Program-made: the position numbers and the translations under genes | Notes under the pieces: model-generated | What the model was told of the DNA's origin: nothing | Database searches by the model: none | What the model saw: the letters and a program-made list of their open reading frames with translations, nothing else | Shown here: positions 34,772-44,376 of the stretch, piece after piece | Layout: each line of letters opens with the position of its first letter | How positions within the stretch are numbered: the stretch's first letter is position 1 | DNA from: Nevskia sp. | GTDB lineage: Bacteria; Pseudomonadota; Gammaproteobacteria; Nevskiales; Nevskiaceae | Assembly: GCA_021732745.1 (NCBI GenBank) | Contig: JAKFUK010000002.1 | Span: 62,001 to 126,000, forward strand | Length of the DNA: 64,000 bases | Direction: 5' to 3'

Positions 34772-37700
34772 GCCTGCCCGAATTTTCCGTCCGCAATTTC
34801 CCGTTCACCCTGGTGATGTTCGGCCTGCTGGCCGCACTCGGCATCAGCAGCCTGAACAGCATTCCGCGCACCGAAGATCCGTACTTCCCGATCTCGGCGT
34901 TCAACGTCATCGCCATCTATCCGGGTGCCGATCCGATCGAGATCGAACGGCAGATCGCCGAGCCGATCGAGGACGCGATCAACGAGATCGACGACGTCAA
35001 GCACATCTTCACCCAGGCCGATGATTCCCTTGCCCTGGTGCAGGTCGAGTTCCAGAGCGAGGTCGATGTCGAGAAGAAGTACGACGAGCTGTCGCGCGAA
35101 ATCGCCGCCCTGCGCCCGACCCTGCCGGCTGGCGTGACCCGGCTGGAGGTCAAGAAGATCAATCCGGGGCTGGTCAACATCGTGCAGGTGGCGCTGGTGT
35201 CGGAAACCGCCAGCTACGGCCGGCTCGCCGATCTGGCCGAAGACCTCGAAGACCGGCTGGAAACAATTGCTGCAGTCCGCGAAGCCAAGACCTGGGCTTA
35301 TCCGAAGCGCGAGCTGCGGGTGGCGCTGGACTTCCACCGGCTCGCCGAACTGAAGCTGAAAGCCGCCGACGTGCTCGCCGCCGTTTCTGGTGAGAACACC
35401 AACATCCCCGGCGGGCCGATCGACATCGACAGCCGCCGCTTCAACCTCCAGACCTCGGGCAGCTACGACTCGCTCGACGCCGTGCGCAACACCGTGGTCG
35501 GCGGCAGCGCCGGTCGTCTGGTGACGGTCGGTGATGTCGCGACCGTTGACTGGGATTACGAGTCGGTCGAATACACGGCGCGCTACAACGGCCGTCGGGC
35601 GATCTGGATCACCGCCAACCAGAAGGACGCGCAGAACATCTTCACGACGCAGAAGGCCATCGAAGCCGTAGTGGCCGACTTCGCGAAAACGCTGCCGACC
35701 GATGTAACGCTGGAACGCGCCTTCGATCAGTCGAAGAACGTCGATCGCCGACTTTCAAGGCTGACCCTCGATTTCGGGCTGGCCATCGCCCTGGTCGCGA
35801 TCACCCTGCTGCCGCTGGGCCTGCGCGCGGCCGGGGTGGTGATGATCTCGATACCGCTGTCGCTGGCGACGGGTGTCGCCGCCCTGCACTTCGCCGGTTT
35901 CTCGATCAACCAGCTGTCGATCGCCGGCTTTGTGGTGGCGCTCGGGCTGCTGGTCGATGACTCGATCGTGGTCACCGAAAACATCGCCCGCTTCCTGCGC
36001 ATGGGTCATACCCGGATCGACGCCGCGATCCTCGCCACCAAGCAGATTTCACTCGCCGTGCTCGGCTGCACGGCAACACTGTTGTTCGCCTTCCTGCCGC
36101 TGCTGCTGCTGCCGGAGAACGCCGGCAAGTTCATCCGCTCGCTGCCGGTGGCGGTGGTGTTCACGGTCACCGCTTCGCTGCTGGTGTCTTTGACCATCAT
36201 TCCGTTTCTGGCCTCGCGGATGCTGCCGCGCGAGGAACACGAGGACGGCAACGCCTTCCTGCGTGCCACCCAGAAAGTGATTCGTGGCGTCTACGCGCCG
36301 CTGCTGCACCGGGCGCTGGCGCGTCCGGCCGCCACTGCCACCGCTGCCGGGCTGCTGTTTGTGGCGAGCCTGGCACTGGTGCCGGCGATCGGCTTTTCGC
36401 TGTTCCCGAAGGCCGGCACGCCGCAGTTCTTGGTGCAGATCACCTTGCCGGTCGGAGCCAGTCTGGCGGCCAGCGATGCGGTGATGCGCGAAGTCGAGAA
36501 CGCGCTGGCGCAGGAGCCGGATGTTGCCAAGACCATGTCCAACCTCGGGCGCGGCAATCCGCAGATCTACTACAACGTGTTCCAGCGGGAACTGTCGTCG
36601 AACTTCGCAGAAGTGTTCGTTGAACTGGAGCGTTTCGACGAGCGCCGCACCACCGCCGTCTACGACCGGCTGCGGGCGAAGTTCGCGCAGATTCCCGGTG
36701 CCGAAATCGTGCTCAAGGAGTTCGAGAACGGCCCGCCGATCGCAGCACCCATTGCCATCCGGCTGGTTGGCCCGGAACTGGACACGCTGCGCACTCTCGC
36801 TGGCGAAGTCGAAGCGATCATCAATGCCGTGCCCGGTACCCGCGATGTGATCAACCCGCTGCGCCGCGCGCGGCTCGATCTGGAGCTGGCGGTCGATCCG
36901 CAACGCGCCGGCCTGCTCGGTGTGCAGCCGGTGGAACTGGACCAGACCTTGCGGTTGGCGGTCGCGGGCTTGCCGGCCGGCGATTTCCGCACTGCCGATG
37001 GCGACAACTACCCCGTGGTGCTGCGCGCACCGATGCAGGCGCGCTCGACCCTCGACACGCTCGACGGCCTGCATGTCGGCACCGTCAACGGCACCCAGGT
37101 GCCGCTGACCCAGTTGGCCGAACTGAAGCTGGTGGAATCACCGGCCGGCATCGAACGCTACGACCGCGCCCGCTCGGTGACCGTCTCCGCGTATAGCCGC
37201 ACCGGCTACAACACCGACGTGCTGACCAAGGCGGTGGTCGCCAAGCTCGGCAGCATCCAGTGGCCGGCCGGCTATCGCTACGACGTGTCGGGCGAAGCCG
37301 AAAGCCGCGCCGAAAGCTTCGCCGGCTTTGGGGCGGCGATCATGATCACCACCTTCGGCATTCTGGCGGTGCTGGTGCTCGAATTCGGCAGCTTCAAGTC
37401 GACCCTGATCGTCGCCACCGTGATTCCGCTCGGGGTCATGGGCGGCCTGCTGGCACTGTTCGCCAGCGGCTATTCGATGAGCTTCTCGGCGATCATCGGG
37501 TTCATTGCGCTGATCGGCATCGAGATCAAGAACTCGATTTTGCTGGTCGATTTCACCAACCAGCTGCGTCGCGAAGGTGTTGAGCTGAACCGGGCGATCG
37601 AGCAGGCCGGCGAAGTGCGCTTCCTGCCGATCCTGCTGACCTCGCTGACCGCCATCGGCGGCCTGCTGCCGCTGGCGCTGCAAGGCTCGGGGCTTTATTC

Positions 37701-37842
37701 ACCACTGGCCTGGGTGATCATCGGCGGCCTCGTCTCATCAACCCTGATCGGCCGTCTGGTGACGCCGGTGATGTACAAGCTGCTGCCGCCGGTGATAGAG
37801 GCGAAGGCTGAAACCGTGCCGGTTATCGGCTTGCCAACCTGA
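34768..37842 (+). CDS. RND family efflux permease
   Basis: A 1024-residue inner-membrane proton/drug antiporter with 12 membrane helices and two large periplasmic loops. The proton-relay motif of TM4 is VALGLLVDDSIVVTENIARF. The TM10-11 region is FSAIIGFIALIGIEIKNSILLVDFTNQLRREG. The N-terminus (SLPEFSVRNFPFTLVMFGLL) and the YPGADPIEIERQIAEPIED segment fit the AcrB/MexB-like superfamily, in a lineage distant from E. coli AcrB. The substrate is unknown. Downstream lies a palindromic repeat element, with no clear terminator. Confidence 0.94.
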   Translation: MSLPEFSVRNFPFTLVMFGLLAALGISSLNSIPRTEDPYFPISAFNVIAIYPGADPIEIERQIAEPIEDAINEIDDVKHIFTQADDSLALVQVEFQSEVDVEKKYDELSREIAALRPTLPAGVTRLEVKKINPGLVNIVQVALVSETASYGRLADLAEDLEDRLETIAAVREAKTWAYPKRELRVALDFHRLAELKLKAADVLAAVSGENTNIPGGPIDIDSRRFNLQTSGSYDSLDAVRNTVVGGSAGRLVTVGDVATVDWDYESVEYTARYNGRRAIWITANQKDAQNIFTTQKAIEAVVADFAKTLPTDVTLERAFDQSKNVDRRLSRLTLDFGLAIALVAITLLPLGLRAAGVVMISIPLSLATGVAALHFAGFSINQLSIAGFVVALGLLVDDSIVVTENIARFLRMGHTRIDAAILATKQISLAVLGCTATLLFAFLPLLLLPENAGKFIRSLPVAVVFTVTASLLVSLTIIPFLASRMLPREEHEDGNAFLRATQKVIRGVYAPLLHRALARPAATATAAGLLFVASLALVPAIGFSLFPKAGTPQFLVQITLPVGASLAASDAVMREVENALAQEPDVAKTMSNLGRGNPQIYYNVFQRELSSNFAEVFVELERFDERRTTAVYDRLRAKFAQIPGAEIVLKEFENGPPIAAPIAIRLVGPELDTLRTLAGEVEAIINAVPGTRDVINPLRRARLDLELAVDPQRAGLLGVQPVELDQTLRLAVAGLPAGDFRTADGDNYPVVLRAPMQARSTLDTLDGLHVGTVNGTQVPLTQLAELKLVESPAGIERYDRARSVTVSAYSRTGYNTDVLTKAVVAKLGSIQWPAGYRYDVSGEAESRAESFAGFGAAIMITTFGILAVLVLEFGSFKSTLIVATVIPLGVMGGLLALFASGYSMSFSAIIGFIALIGIEIKNSILLVDFTNQLRREGVELNRAIEQAGEVRFLPILLTSLTAIGGLLPLALQGSGLYSPLAWVIIGGLVSSTLIGRLVTPVMYKLLPPVIEAKAETVPVIGLPT

Positions 37843-37852
37843 AAGGCGATTG

Positions 37853-38043
37853 CTCACGCAGAGAACGCAGAGACGCGGAGAAAAGCCTTGCTTGTGTAGG
37901 TCGCCATTCATGGCGACGGCGCGGCGGCCAATCGGCGGCAGCGCCGTCGGGATAAATCCCGACCTACAAAGGCTTCGCAAGACACCATCTCGCTTCTCTC
38001 TCGCCTTGGCTGTTCTCCGCGACCTCTGCGTTCTCTGCGTGAG
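37853..38043. repeat. Composite nested palindromic element
   Basis: Outer arms of 20 bp at 37853-37872 and 38024-38043 are perfect complements (ctcacgcagagaacgcagag type). Inside lie two separate hairpins: GTCGCCA-TTCA-TGGCGAC (37900-37917) and GTCGGGAT-AA-ATCCCGAC (37946-37963). These are bounded by tgtagg and cctaca, which is the GTAGG-end family. So one repeat type seems inserted into another. It separates the RND gene from convergent pilY1. Confidence 0.8.
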
Positions 38044-38064
38044 ATCCCGCTTTTCAGCGCCGAC

Positions 38065-41061
38065 CTACTCGCGATTCTTCCGCCAATACTGCCGATAGCG
38101 CCGGTTGATGTCCGGCCCCGGCGGCGCGATGACGTTCGGGCCGGAGATCGCCACGGTGTAGACATGGCCGTCGATCGACACCGAGACCGGCACCGGTGTG
38201 GGTGGCAGGCCGCCGCCGGGGGTCACGGCGTAGCGGTCCTCAACACCCATTACCTCGTCGAGATTGCCGTTGAACGAGGGCTGGCCGGTCTTGTAGTTCA
38301 CCGCGTACAGCCGCGCTTCGCCGAGCGATGAGCAACTGTCGGCAACTTCGGTGGCGGGGATATTGGTGCCGAAGATCACCGTGCCGTTCAGCGTAGTCGA
38401 GCCACCGACCACCTTCTCGCCAGCTTCCAGCTGGATCAGCCAGCCATCGGCATTGGCCGGCGTGTTCAAGTTGCTGGTCGCGTCAAACAGATCGCTCTCC
38501 TCGATCGGCGCTGCGCGCACATAGTTCAGCGCGTGGTCGTCGCGGAGTGCGTAGTAGCGGTTCTGGATCGTGGTGTCGAAGGGATGCTCGCGGTCGCCGC
38601 TGCCGATCAGCACGTAGTCGCTGCCGTCGCTGGGTTCGGTCAGCACCACGTCCGGGGCGAACAGGAACTTGCGGGCGTTGGCATGGCCGGAACCGAGCTC
38701 GGCGAACTTGTGCACGGTCCAATCGCTGAAGGCGTTGCCGCCGATGTTGATGCGCCAGATGTTGGCGCGGGTGTCGCCGGCATAGACGCGATCGGCAAAG
38801 CCGTCGGCATTGCTGTCGATCACCGCGACATCGGCCGGGAAGTCGTGAGTCATGCCGGCCACGGTCACGGCCGTGCCGCCGCTGACCGAGGCACCGGCCT
38901 GCCAAAGCATGCTGCCGGTGGTGGCGTCGATCACCATCACGCCGCGACCCATGGTCGAGGTGCCCTGGGTGATCGGATCGTTGGCGGCGGCGTCGTAGCC
39001 CATGCCGAACACCAGCACCGGATTGGCCTGGGCGCGCACCCTGGCCACGACCGGCGTCGACCAGGTCTGGGCCAGTGCCGCGAAGCCGGTGTCGGATGGC
39101 GTGCGCTTCCACAGGAACTTCGGGTTATCGGGATCGGAAACGTCCAGCGCGTACAGGATGCGGCCGCCGCGACGCATGGTCAGGAACAGGTAGGCCTTGT
39201 CGCCGCGCGTGTGGTTGATGACGCCGTCATTGGCCGTGGAATAGGTCCAGGCCACCGGCGAGCCGTCGATGAAGTAGGGCTTGGTATCGCTGCCGCCGAT
39301 CACCGGCGTGTGGTCGTGGATGCGCTTCAGGCGATCGAAATGCTCGGGTGCTACGAAGGACCAAGTCTCACCGCCCGCACCGCTGACCCGGCCGCCGCGA
39401 ACGGCATGCAGCAGGCCGTCGCCGGCGCCGTAGAACAGCACCACATCGTCGGCCGTGCGGCCGTAGTTGATGACGGCAGTGCGCGAATGGATGACATCAC
39501 CGTGGACCAGGCCCCGGACATGGGCGGTGTTCGCCGAAGGATTGTCGTCGCCGCGCGTGTTGCCGCCGCGAACCCAGTTGATGATGCTGGTGCGCTGGGC
39601 TGCCGTGGTGCCGGCGATGGTGATGTCGGCGTTGGCGTTATCGAACGGTGTTGCCGACAGCGCCGAGCCGGCCACGCAGCCGCTGGTGCAGGTGTAGATC
39701 CGGCGCGCGGTCTGGCTGCTGGCGTAGCTGACTCGCAGCGCCTGCGCCGCGCCGCCCTTTTCGATCAACTCGCCGTCCGGGGAATCGCTGGTGCCGCCGC
39801 TGCCCTGCGACGACGTGTAGTAGCCAGCGTTCCAGAACGTCGAGCCGGTGGTCCAGTAGCTGACCGCGCTCGGGATGATGAAGCCGGAATCGTCGTCGAG
39901 CGCCTTGGTGCCGGCGCTGTCGGCGAGGAACACCACCGGCGGGCTGACGCTGCGGTCGGCGGCCAGCTGGTACTGCTTGAGGTTGCCGGCCCAGTTCGGG
40001 GCCGAGTTGGCATCGGGCCGGAACACGCCGAGGTAGACCTGGTTCAGGAAGGTGCCGCGCACGTTGTTCGACACCGGCAGCGCGGTCGAGGCGAACACGC
40101 TGTTGATCGGCAGCACTTCCTGGAAGATTTCGGTCAGCGCCTTGTTGATGTCGGCCTGCAGGGTGCTGGTATTGGTCGCGGCGAAGTAGCGGCCGCGGCC
40201 TTGGGTGGCGATCGAGCGCAGCATCGCGGTCCAGCCTGGGCCCTGGCCGTTGGTGACCGGCAGCACGTCGATCGTGTAGCTGATGATCTGGCGGTTGAGG
40301 TACAGGAACCGCGCCCATTCGTCGCCGACACCGGACTGGCTGCCGTTCGGGTTCAGGGTGATCTGGGTGGTGGAGCCACCGGCGGCCGTCAGGGCGGACG
40401 CGGCGGCATTGGTGTCGGAGGTGTTGTCCTGCACCGCGCCGTTGGAAATGTAGATGATGAAAGTGCGTGCGCAGCCGCTGGGCAGCGACTTGTAACGCGC
40501 GGTACCGGTCCGGAAGGCATCGAGATCGGACTTCGGCTTGCGATTGCCGTAGCCAGCCTGCGGCGGGCCGCCGGACACCGACTGACCACCAGTCAGATAG
40601 CGATGGGCCTCGGAAAAGGTCAGACCCGCCTTGCCGCCGTTGGACTTGTCGTTGTTCTTGTGCAGGTTGTTGATCGTGCAGGTGATCTTGGCGCGGTTGT
40701 CGGTGGTCATCTGGCGGATGTGGGTGCGCACGTAGCCGCCATCGGCACCGGCGTTGCCGACGCCGGGAAACGCGGTGCCGCAGGGATTGCTGCTGTTGCC
40801 CGAACCGGTTTCGGTGAACAGCATCAGGCCGACGTTGTAGCGGTCATCCACCACGCTGCCGAACACCGCCTGCAGGGCGGCGATCTCGGCGCTGAACGGC
40901 GTGTTCCAGTTCGCCGTGTTGTCGAGAATGATCAGGATGTTCGGCCGTTCCGACTCCACGTTCGGATTGACCGTGAAGATGTCGGTGTCCTCGGCGGCAG
41001 CCGGGCGCAGTGCCGCCAGGCTCAGCACCAGGGCGGCGATGGCGAATCGGATGATGGTCAT
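38065..41061 (-). CDS. pilY1: PilY1-like type IV pilus tip/assembly protein
   Basis: A 998-residue exported protein. The signal peptide is MTIIRFAIAALVLSLAALRPAAAE. An N-terminal von Willebrand A-like part (RPNILIILDNTANWN) resembles a MIDAS, with the DxSxS pattern altered to DNTAN. A C-terminal seven-bladed propeller carries the calcium loop DSNADGFADRVYAGD and VLIGSGDREHPF. PilY1 promotes pilus extension, adhesion and surface sensing. It is the last gene of the minor pilin operon. The preceding pilX frame stays open past its start codon. Confidence 0.92.
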   Translation of the reverse strand: MTIIRFAIAALVLSLAALRPAAAEDTDIFTVNPNVESERPNILIILDNTANWNTPFSAEIAALQAVFGSVVDDRYNVGLMLFTETGSGNSSNPCGTAFPGVGNAGADGGYVRTHIRQMTTDNRAKITCTINNLHKNNDKSNGGKAGLTFSEAHRYLTGGQSVSGGPPQAGYGNRKPKSDLDAFRTGTARYKSLPSGCARTFIIYISNGAVQDNTSDTNAAASALTAAGGSTTQITLNPNGSQSGVGDEWARFLYLNRQIISYTIDVLPVTNGQGPGWTAMLRSIATQGRGRYFAATNTSTLQADINKALTEIFQEVLPINSVFASTALPVSNNVRGTFLNQVYLGVFRPDANSAPNWAGNLKQYQLAADRSVSPPVVFLADSAGTKALDDDSGFIIPSAVSYWTTGSTFWNAGYYTSSQGSGGTSDSPDGELIEKGGAAQALRVSYASSQTARRIYTCTSGCVAGSALSATPFDNANADITIAGTTAAQRTSIINWVRGGNTRGDDNPSANTAHVRGLVHGDVIHSRTAVINYGRTADDVVLFYGAGDGLLHAVRGGRVSGAGGETWSFVAPEHFDRLKRIHDHTPVIGGSDTKPYFIDGSPVAWTYSTANDGVINHTRGDKAYLFLTMRRGGRILYALDVSDPDNPKFLWKRTPSDTGFAALAQTWSTPVVARVRAQANPVLVFGMGYDAAANDPITQGTSTMGRGVMVIDATTGSMLWQAGASVSGGTAVTVAGMTHDFPADVAVIDSNADGFADRVYAGDTRANIWRINIGGNAFSDWTVHKFAELGSGHANARKFLFAPDVVLTEPSDGSDYVLIGSGDREHPFDTTIQNRYYALRDDHALNYVRAAPIEESDLFDATSNLNTPANADGWLIQLEAGEKVVGGSTTLNGTVIFGTNIPATEVADSCSSLGEARLYAVNYKTGQPSFNGNLDEVMGVEDRYAVTPGGGLPPTPVPVSVSIDGHVYTVAISGPNVIAPPGPDINRRYRQYWRKNRE

Positions 41062-41548
41062 GACCGCTGCCTCTTGATTGCGATGGTCCGGCTCTTGGGC
41101 AGCCGGCGGATGCCAGCACCCTCGCCTTGACGCCCTGGTGCACTTCCACCGACACGCCGGTGCGCGGATCAGTGGCGACCGCGCCGATGTCCCAGTAGCC
41201 GTCCTGAGGCGCGAAGCCGGAAAAATTGGCGCTGTAGCCGGGCGTCGCCATCATCATCAGGCAGGTCGGCGCGGCGACCGCGACCTCGTAATCGGCGTCG
41301 CCGTCGTTGTCGATGTCGATCTCGATGTCCCGGGCGGACAGCGGTGCGTAGAAGTTGGCGGCGCTGTCGAGCACCTGTTCGATCGCGGCTTGCGCGGCCG
41401 CCGTGGCTTCCGCCTGCGCCTGGGCATTGCCGGCGATCTTCAGGTTCACCGAGCTGAAGCGGATCGCCGACACCGCCAGCAGCGAGATCACCAGCAGGAA
41501 GATCAGGCCGACCACCAGGGTCACGCCACGTTGACGATGCACGTTCAT
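40844..41548 (-). CDS. pilX: PilX-like minor pilin, 3' end uncertain
   Basis: ATG 41548 overlaps the stop of pilW (ATGA). The N-terminus MNVHRQRGVTLVVGLIFLLV has a type III prepilin-like site (QRG-VTLVVGL) and hydrophobic helix, as in PilX. The globular part ends near VEVHQGVKARVLASAGC, about residue 159. The frame continues open to a stop at 40844, giving 234 residues and a 218-bp overlap with pilY1 that has no pilin character. One base shift near 41075 would place a TGA exactly on the pilY1 start (ATGA), the pattern used by the other genes here. So a frameshift, in the DNA or the read, is possible. Confidence 0.7.
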   Translation of the reverse strand: MNVHRQRGVTLVVGLIFLLVISLLAVSAIRFSSVNLKIAGNAQAQAEATAAAQAAIEQVLDSAANFYAPLSARDIEIDIDNDGDADYEVAVAAPTCLMMMATPGYSANFSGFAPQDGYWDIGAVATDPRTGVSVEVHQGVKARVLASAGCPRAGPSQSRGSGHDHHPIRHRRPGAEPGGTAPGCRRGHRHLHGQSERGVGTAEHPDHSRQHGELEHAVQRRDRRPAGGVRQRGG

Positions 41549-42561
41549 TCGCGCCGCCCGCTCTGGTTCACGGCGCGCACCGCCACCGAATAGGCCTGGC
41601 GCTTGTAGGCGTCGCCCGGCGCGTCGATGGTGGTGTCGCCGAGCACGTAGCTGCGATCGTCGACATGGCCGGCCGTCGGCTCGGTGGCGCGCGACAGCAG
41701 GCCAACCCGCACTGCCACCACGTCGCGCCATTCGGCGAGGCTGGGGTCGTTCTCGTAGCGGTCCGGCGCGCCATCGTTGCTGCTGTCGATGCCGTATTCG
41801 AGTTGCAGGTTCTCGATGCCCTCGACCAGCGGCGTGACCGTGAAGCCGCTGACGCCGATGTCGAGGCGCTTCAGGGTCGGGATCGGCCGGCCGTTGTCGG
41901 CAGCCGCATCGCAGACCGTACCGGTGCTCGGCACATTGCAGGGGCTGACGAAATAAATGCGCTCGACATAGCGGCGCAGCTCGGCCGGGGTTGCCGCGTC
42001 CTTGCGCAGCAGGGTGAAGGTGGCGACTGCCGTGCTGCCGCCTCGGCCGACCATCAGCTCCGACGGCGTGCTTTGCAGATAGACCCGGCCGCTGACCGTG
42101 TCGACCGGCAGCACCACGTCGTTCTCGGCATCGCTGCGGCGGACCACGAGAATGTCGGTGCCATCGAGATGATTGCCGGCGTTCAAGCAGACGCCCAGCG
42201 CAGTCGGCAGGCTGCTCAGGCTGTCAAAGCCCTGGATCGGCAGGCTCAGCGCGTCGCCGATGGCATCGAGCCCGTCGGTGGTGGCACCGGTTTCGCAAGG
42301 GTCCGGCATCGCGGCGAGCGTGGTCGACACGCCCCCGATCTGACCGTAATAGCCCGCCAGCTGGATGTCTTCCTGCAACAGGTTGACGGCATAGCGGCCG
42401 TTCTCGATCTGGCGGCCGGATTTCTCGATCTCGGCTCAGGCGCTGCTCTGCTGCGCCATCAGCCGGGTCATCACCAGCATCAGGAACAGGCCGAGGGCGA
42501 TCGCCACCATCAGCTCGATCAGCGAAAAGCCGCGCTGCCGGCGGTTCAGGACGCAAGTCAT
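41545..42561 (-). pseudogene. pilW: PilW-like minor pilin gene with an in-frame TGA at codon 42
   Basis: ATG 42561 overlaps the pilV stop (ATGA). The product begins MTCVLNRRQRGFSLIELMVA, a perfect type IV prepilin N-terminus, and runs to codon 41, where TGA (42436-42438) interrupts the frame. Beyond it the family sequence resumes at once (AEIEKSGRQIENGRYAVNLL, QEDIQLAGYY) and stays open to 41545, 339 codons in all. PilW proteins have an uninterrupted SEIEKSGRQIENGRYA-type stretch here. A C-to-T change in CGA would explain the stop. The later part has no good restart codon. It is either a real nonsense mutation or a sequence error. Neighbouring pilin genes look intact. Confidence 0.85.
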
Positions 42562-43151
42562 CAGGCTCCCCTCAGATCGGCGAACTGCACCGGCACCGAC
42601 ACCGCGCGGCGCAGGGTTTCATCGCCATACAGATCAAGGCCGCAATTGAGGCCGGCAGACGGCGCGGCAGTGGCATTCAGGCCCTGCCAGACGACGCTGA
42701 CCAGAAAGCTGCCGTCGGCCAGACGGCTGACGCAGCCGCGCGCGCCGATCATCGCGCCGACGTTTTCGTCATCGGCATTGGCGATGGTTACGCCTTTCAG
42801 CAGCGCGTCCCATTCGGCGAGATCGGCGTTGGCCTGGGTGTAGGCCTCGATGGTGCCGGCGCCGCAGACCGGCAGGGTCGCCGAGCCGATGCCGAACAGC
42901 GGCGTGCCGGTGGTGGCATCGCTGATCGCGTAGCAGTCGGCCACCGAGCGATTGGCATTGATGCGGCTGACCATGTCGTTGAGCAGCATCAGCGCCTGAT
43001 TGCGTTGCAGGCTTTCCATCGACGCCCGCTGGCTGGCCAGCGACAGCGCCGCCACCCCGAGCAGGCCGACCAGCAGCACGAACAGCGTGATCAGCACCTC
43101 GATCAGGCTGATGCCGCGCTGGCGGCGCGGGAAATGCGGCGGGCGCTTCAC
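42561..43151 (-). CDS. pilV: PilV-like minor pilin (type IV pilus modification protein)
   Basis: A 196-residue prepilin-like protein. The leader and cleavage site are PPHFPRRQRG-ISLIEVLITL with the Glu5 equivalent, followed by a long hydrophobic helix (FVLLVGLLGVAALSLAS). The helix continuation ASMESLQRNQALMLLNDMVSRINAN is typical of PilV. Both ends overlap their neighbours by 4 bp (fimU stop, pilW start). It is one of the minor pilins that prime pilus assembly. Confidence 0.9.
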   Translation of the reverse strand: MKRPPHFPRRQRGISLIEVLITLFVLLVGLLGVAALSLASQRASMESLQRNQALMLLNDMVSRINANRSVADCYAISDATTGTPLFGIGSATLPVCGAGTIEAYTQANADLAEWDALLKGVTIANADDENVGAMIGARGCVSRLADGSFLVSVVWQGLNATAAPSAGLNCGLDLYGDETLRRAVSVPVQFADLRGA

Positions 43152-43648
43152 GAGCAGCTCGCCACGGCCGTGCGGCAGACCGCGTGCTGGGTTGCCGGCA
43201 ATCCGGACAGATCGACGCTGACGCAGCGCTTCGCCACGTCGGTGGCGCTGCGGCTGGACACCTCGAATGGCGTGGTGTTGCCCTCGATGCGGCCTTCGGC
43301 ATTGAACGACAGGCTTGGTGCCGGGCTGCTGCGGGCGGCGATCATCAGATCCGGATAGCCGCCTTCGCTGGCCAGGGTGCTGCCGCCGACGCTGACCGTC
43401 CAGCCGCCCTGCCAGCAGTTGCCGGCCGGTGCGACCACGACATCGGCATTGCGCTTGATCGCTTCGCTGCGGGCAAAGAGCAGCGTGTAGTTCAGTGCCG
43501 ACACCGCCGCGCGCACCCGCTGCCCGGCCACGAACTGCTGGTAGCTGGGCACGCCGATGGCGATCAGGATGGCGGCGACGGCGATGGTCGCCATCAGTTC
43601 GATCAGGGTGAAGCCGCGCACGCGGCCGGACGACAGGGTTCGGATCAT
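43148..43648 (-). CDS. FimT/FimU-like minor pilin (GspH family)
   Basis: A 166-residue GspH/FimT family pseudopilin. The prepilin site is RVRG-FTLIELMATIAV. The fold signature continues with GVPSYQQFVAGQRVRAAVSALNYTLLFARSEAIKRNADV, the classic FimT helix ending in arms that contact other pilins. It starts 6 bp after the pilE-like gene and overlaps pilV by 4 bp. It should act in the minor pilin priming complex. Confidence 0.9.
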   Translation of the reverse strand: MIRTLSSGRVRGFTLIELMATIAVAAILIAIGVPSYQQFVAGQRVRAAVSALNYTLLFARSEAIKRNADVVVAPAGNCWQGGWTVSVGGSTLASEGGYPDLMIAARSSPAPSLSFNAEGRIEGNTTPFEVSSRSATDVAKRCVSVDLSGLPATQHAVCRTAVASCS

Positions 43649-43654
43649 GGCGGG

Positions 43655-44113
43655 CTACCAGCAGTCGGCGACGGTGGCGGAACCGGATTCGGTTCGGGTG
43701 CCGGCCTGGTCGAGGGTCAGCGTGGCGCAGCGGGTATCGCTGCTGGCCTGACTGCCGGCCGGGGTGGCGGTGATCAGGAAACTGGGCGGGGTATCGCTGT
43801 TGTCGGCCGTGACCGCCACCGTGTAGCGCCCGTTGACCTCGTCGGGCAGCGCCGGCATCGGCGGGCTGGCGGCCGAATTGGCATAGGCGCGGGCATCGAG
43901 CAGCAGCTGTTCCTGACGATTGGCGATGTCCTGCATGTAGCTCTGCACCGCTGCCCGCCGGGCCCGGGTGGTGGCCCAGGAATACGAGGCCAGCGCGATG
44001 GTCGCGAGTATCGCGACGATCACCACGGCCACCATCAGTTCGACCAGCGTGAAGCCGCGCGCATGGCGCGAAGTGCTGGATGTGGTCGAAGTTCGTTCAG
44101 ATGGGAGGGGCAT
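43655..44113 (-). CDS. pilE: PilE-like type IV pilin
   Basis: A 152-residue type IV pilin-like protein. ATG 44113 gives a 20-residue leader before the cleavage site SRHARG-FTLVELMVAVVIV. The mature helix continues LATIALASYSWATTRARRAAVQSYMQDIANRQEQLLLDARAY, the PilE/ComP-type pattern. Two Cys residues near the C-terminus could form the D-loop. No ribosome binding site is visible at this ATG; longer starts are open but would put extra residues before the leader. The 263 bp between this gene and the PaaX gene contain nothing I recognise and should hold the operon promoter. Confidence 0.88.
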   Translation of the reverse strand: MPLPSERTSTTSSTSRHARGFTLVELMVAVVIVAILATIALASYSWATTRARRAAVQSYMQDIANRQEQLLLDARAYANSAASPPMPALPDEVNGRYTVAVTADNSDTPPSFLITATPAGSQASSDTRCATLTLDQAGTRTESGSATVADCW

Positions 44114-44376
44114 GGGGGCAGGCGCGGTACCTGTGGCGGATCGTTGCAGTCCCGTGCCGCGGCGCGGATCTGCAGACGACGTCAGGTCTGGATCACCAGC
44201 GGATCGGCAGCAGTCGGACTGCGCATCCACAGGATCGAGACATGGCTCGTTGGCCCGAAAATCGACTCGCATCGCGACAACTGGAGGTTGATCGGGACAC
44301 ACGGCAGCAAACCCGGAGCTGAGCGGTCGTCGACATCGCCCCACATACGAAATCGCGCCCGGAACACCGTCGGCAA

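Noticed and set aside
42436..42438. TGA in pilW as selenocysteine
   Set aside because: No selenoprotein family is known at this place, the neighbouring residues are not redox-active, and I see no bacterial SECIS hairpin directly after it.
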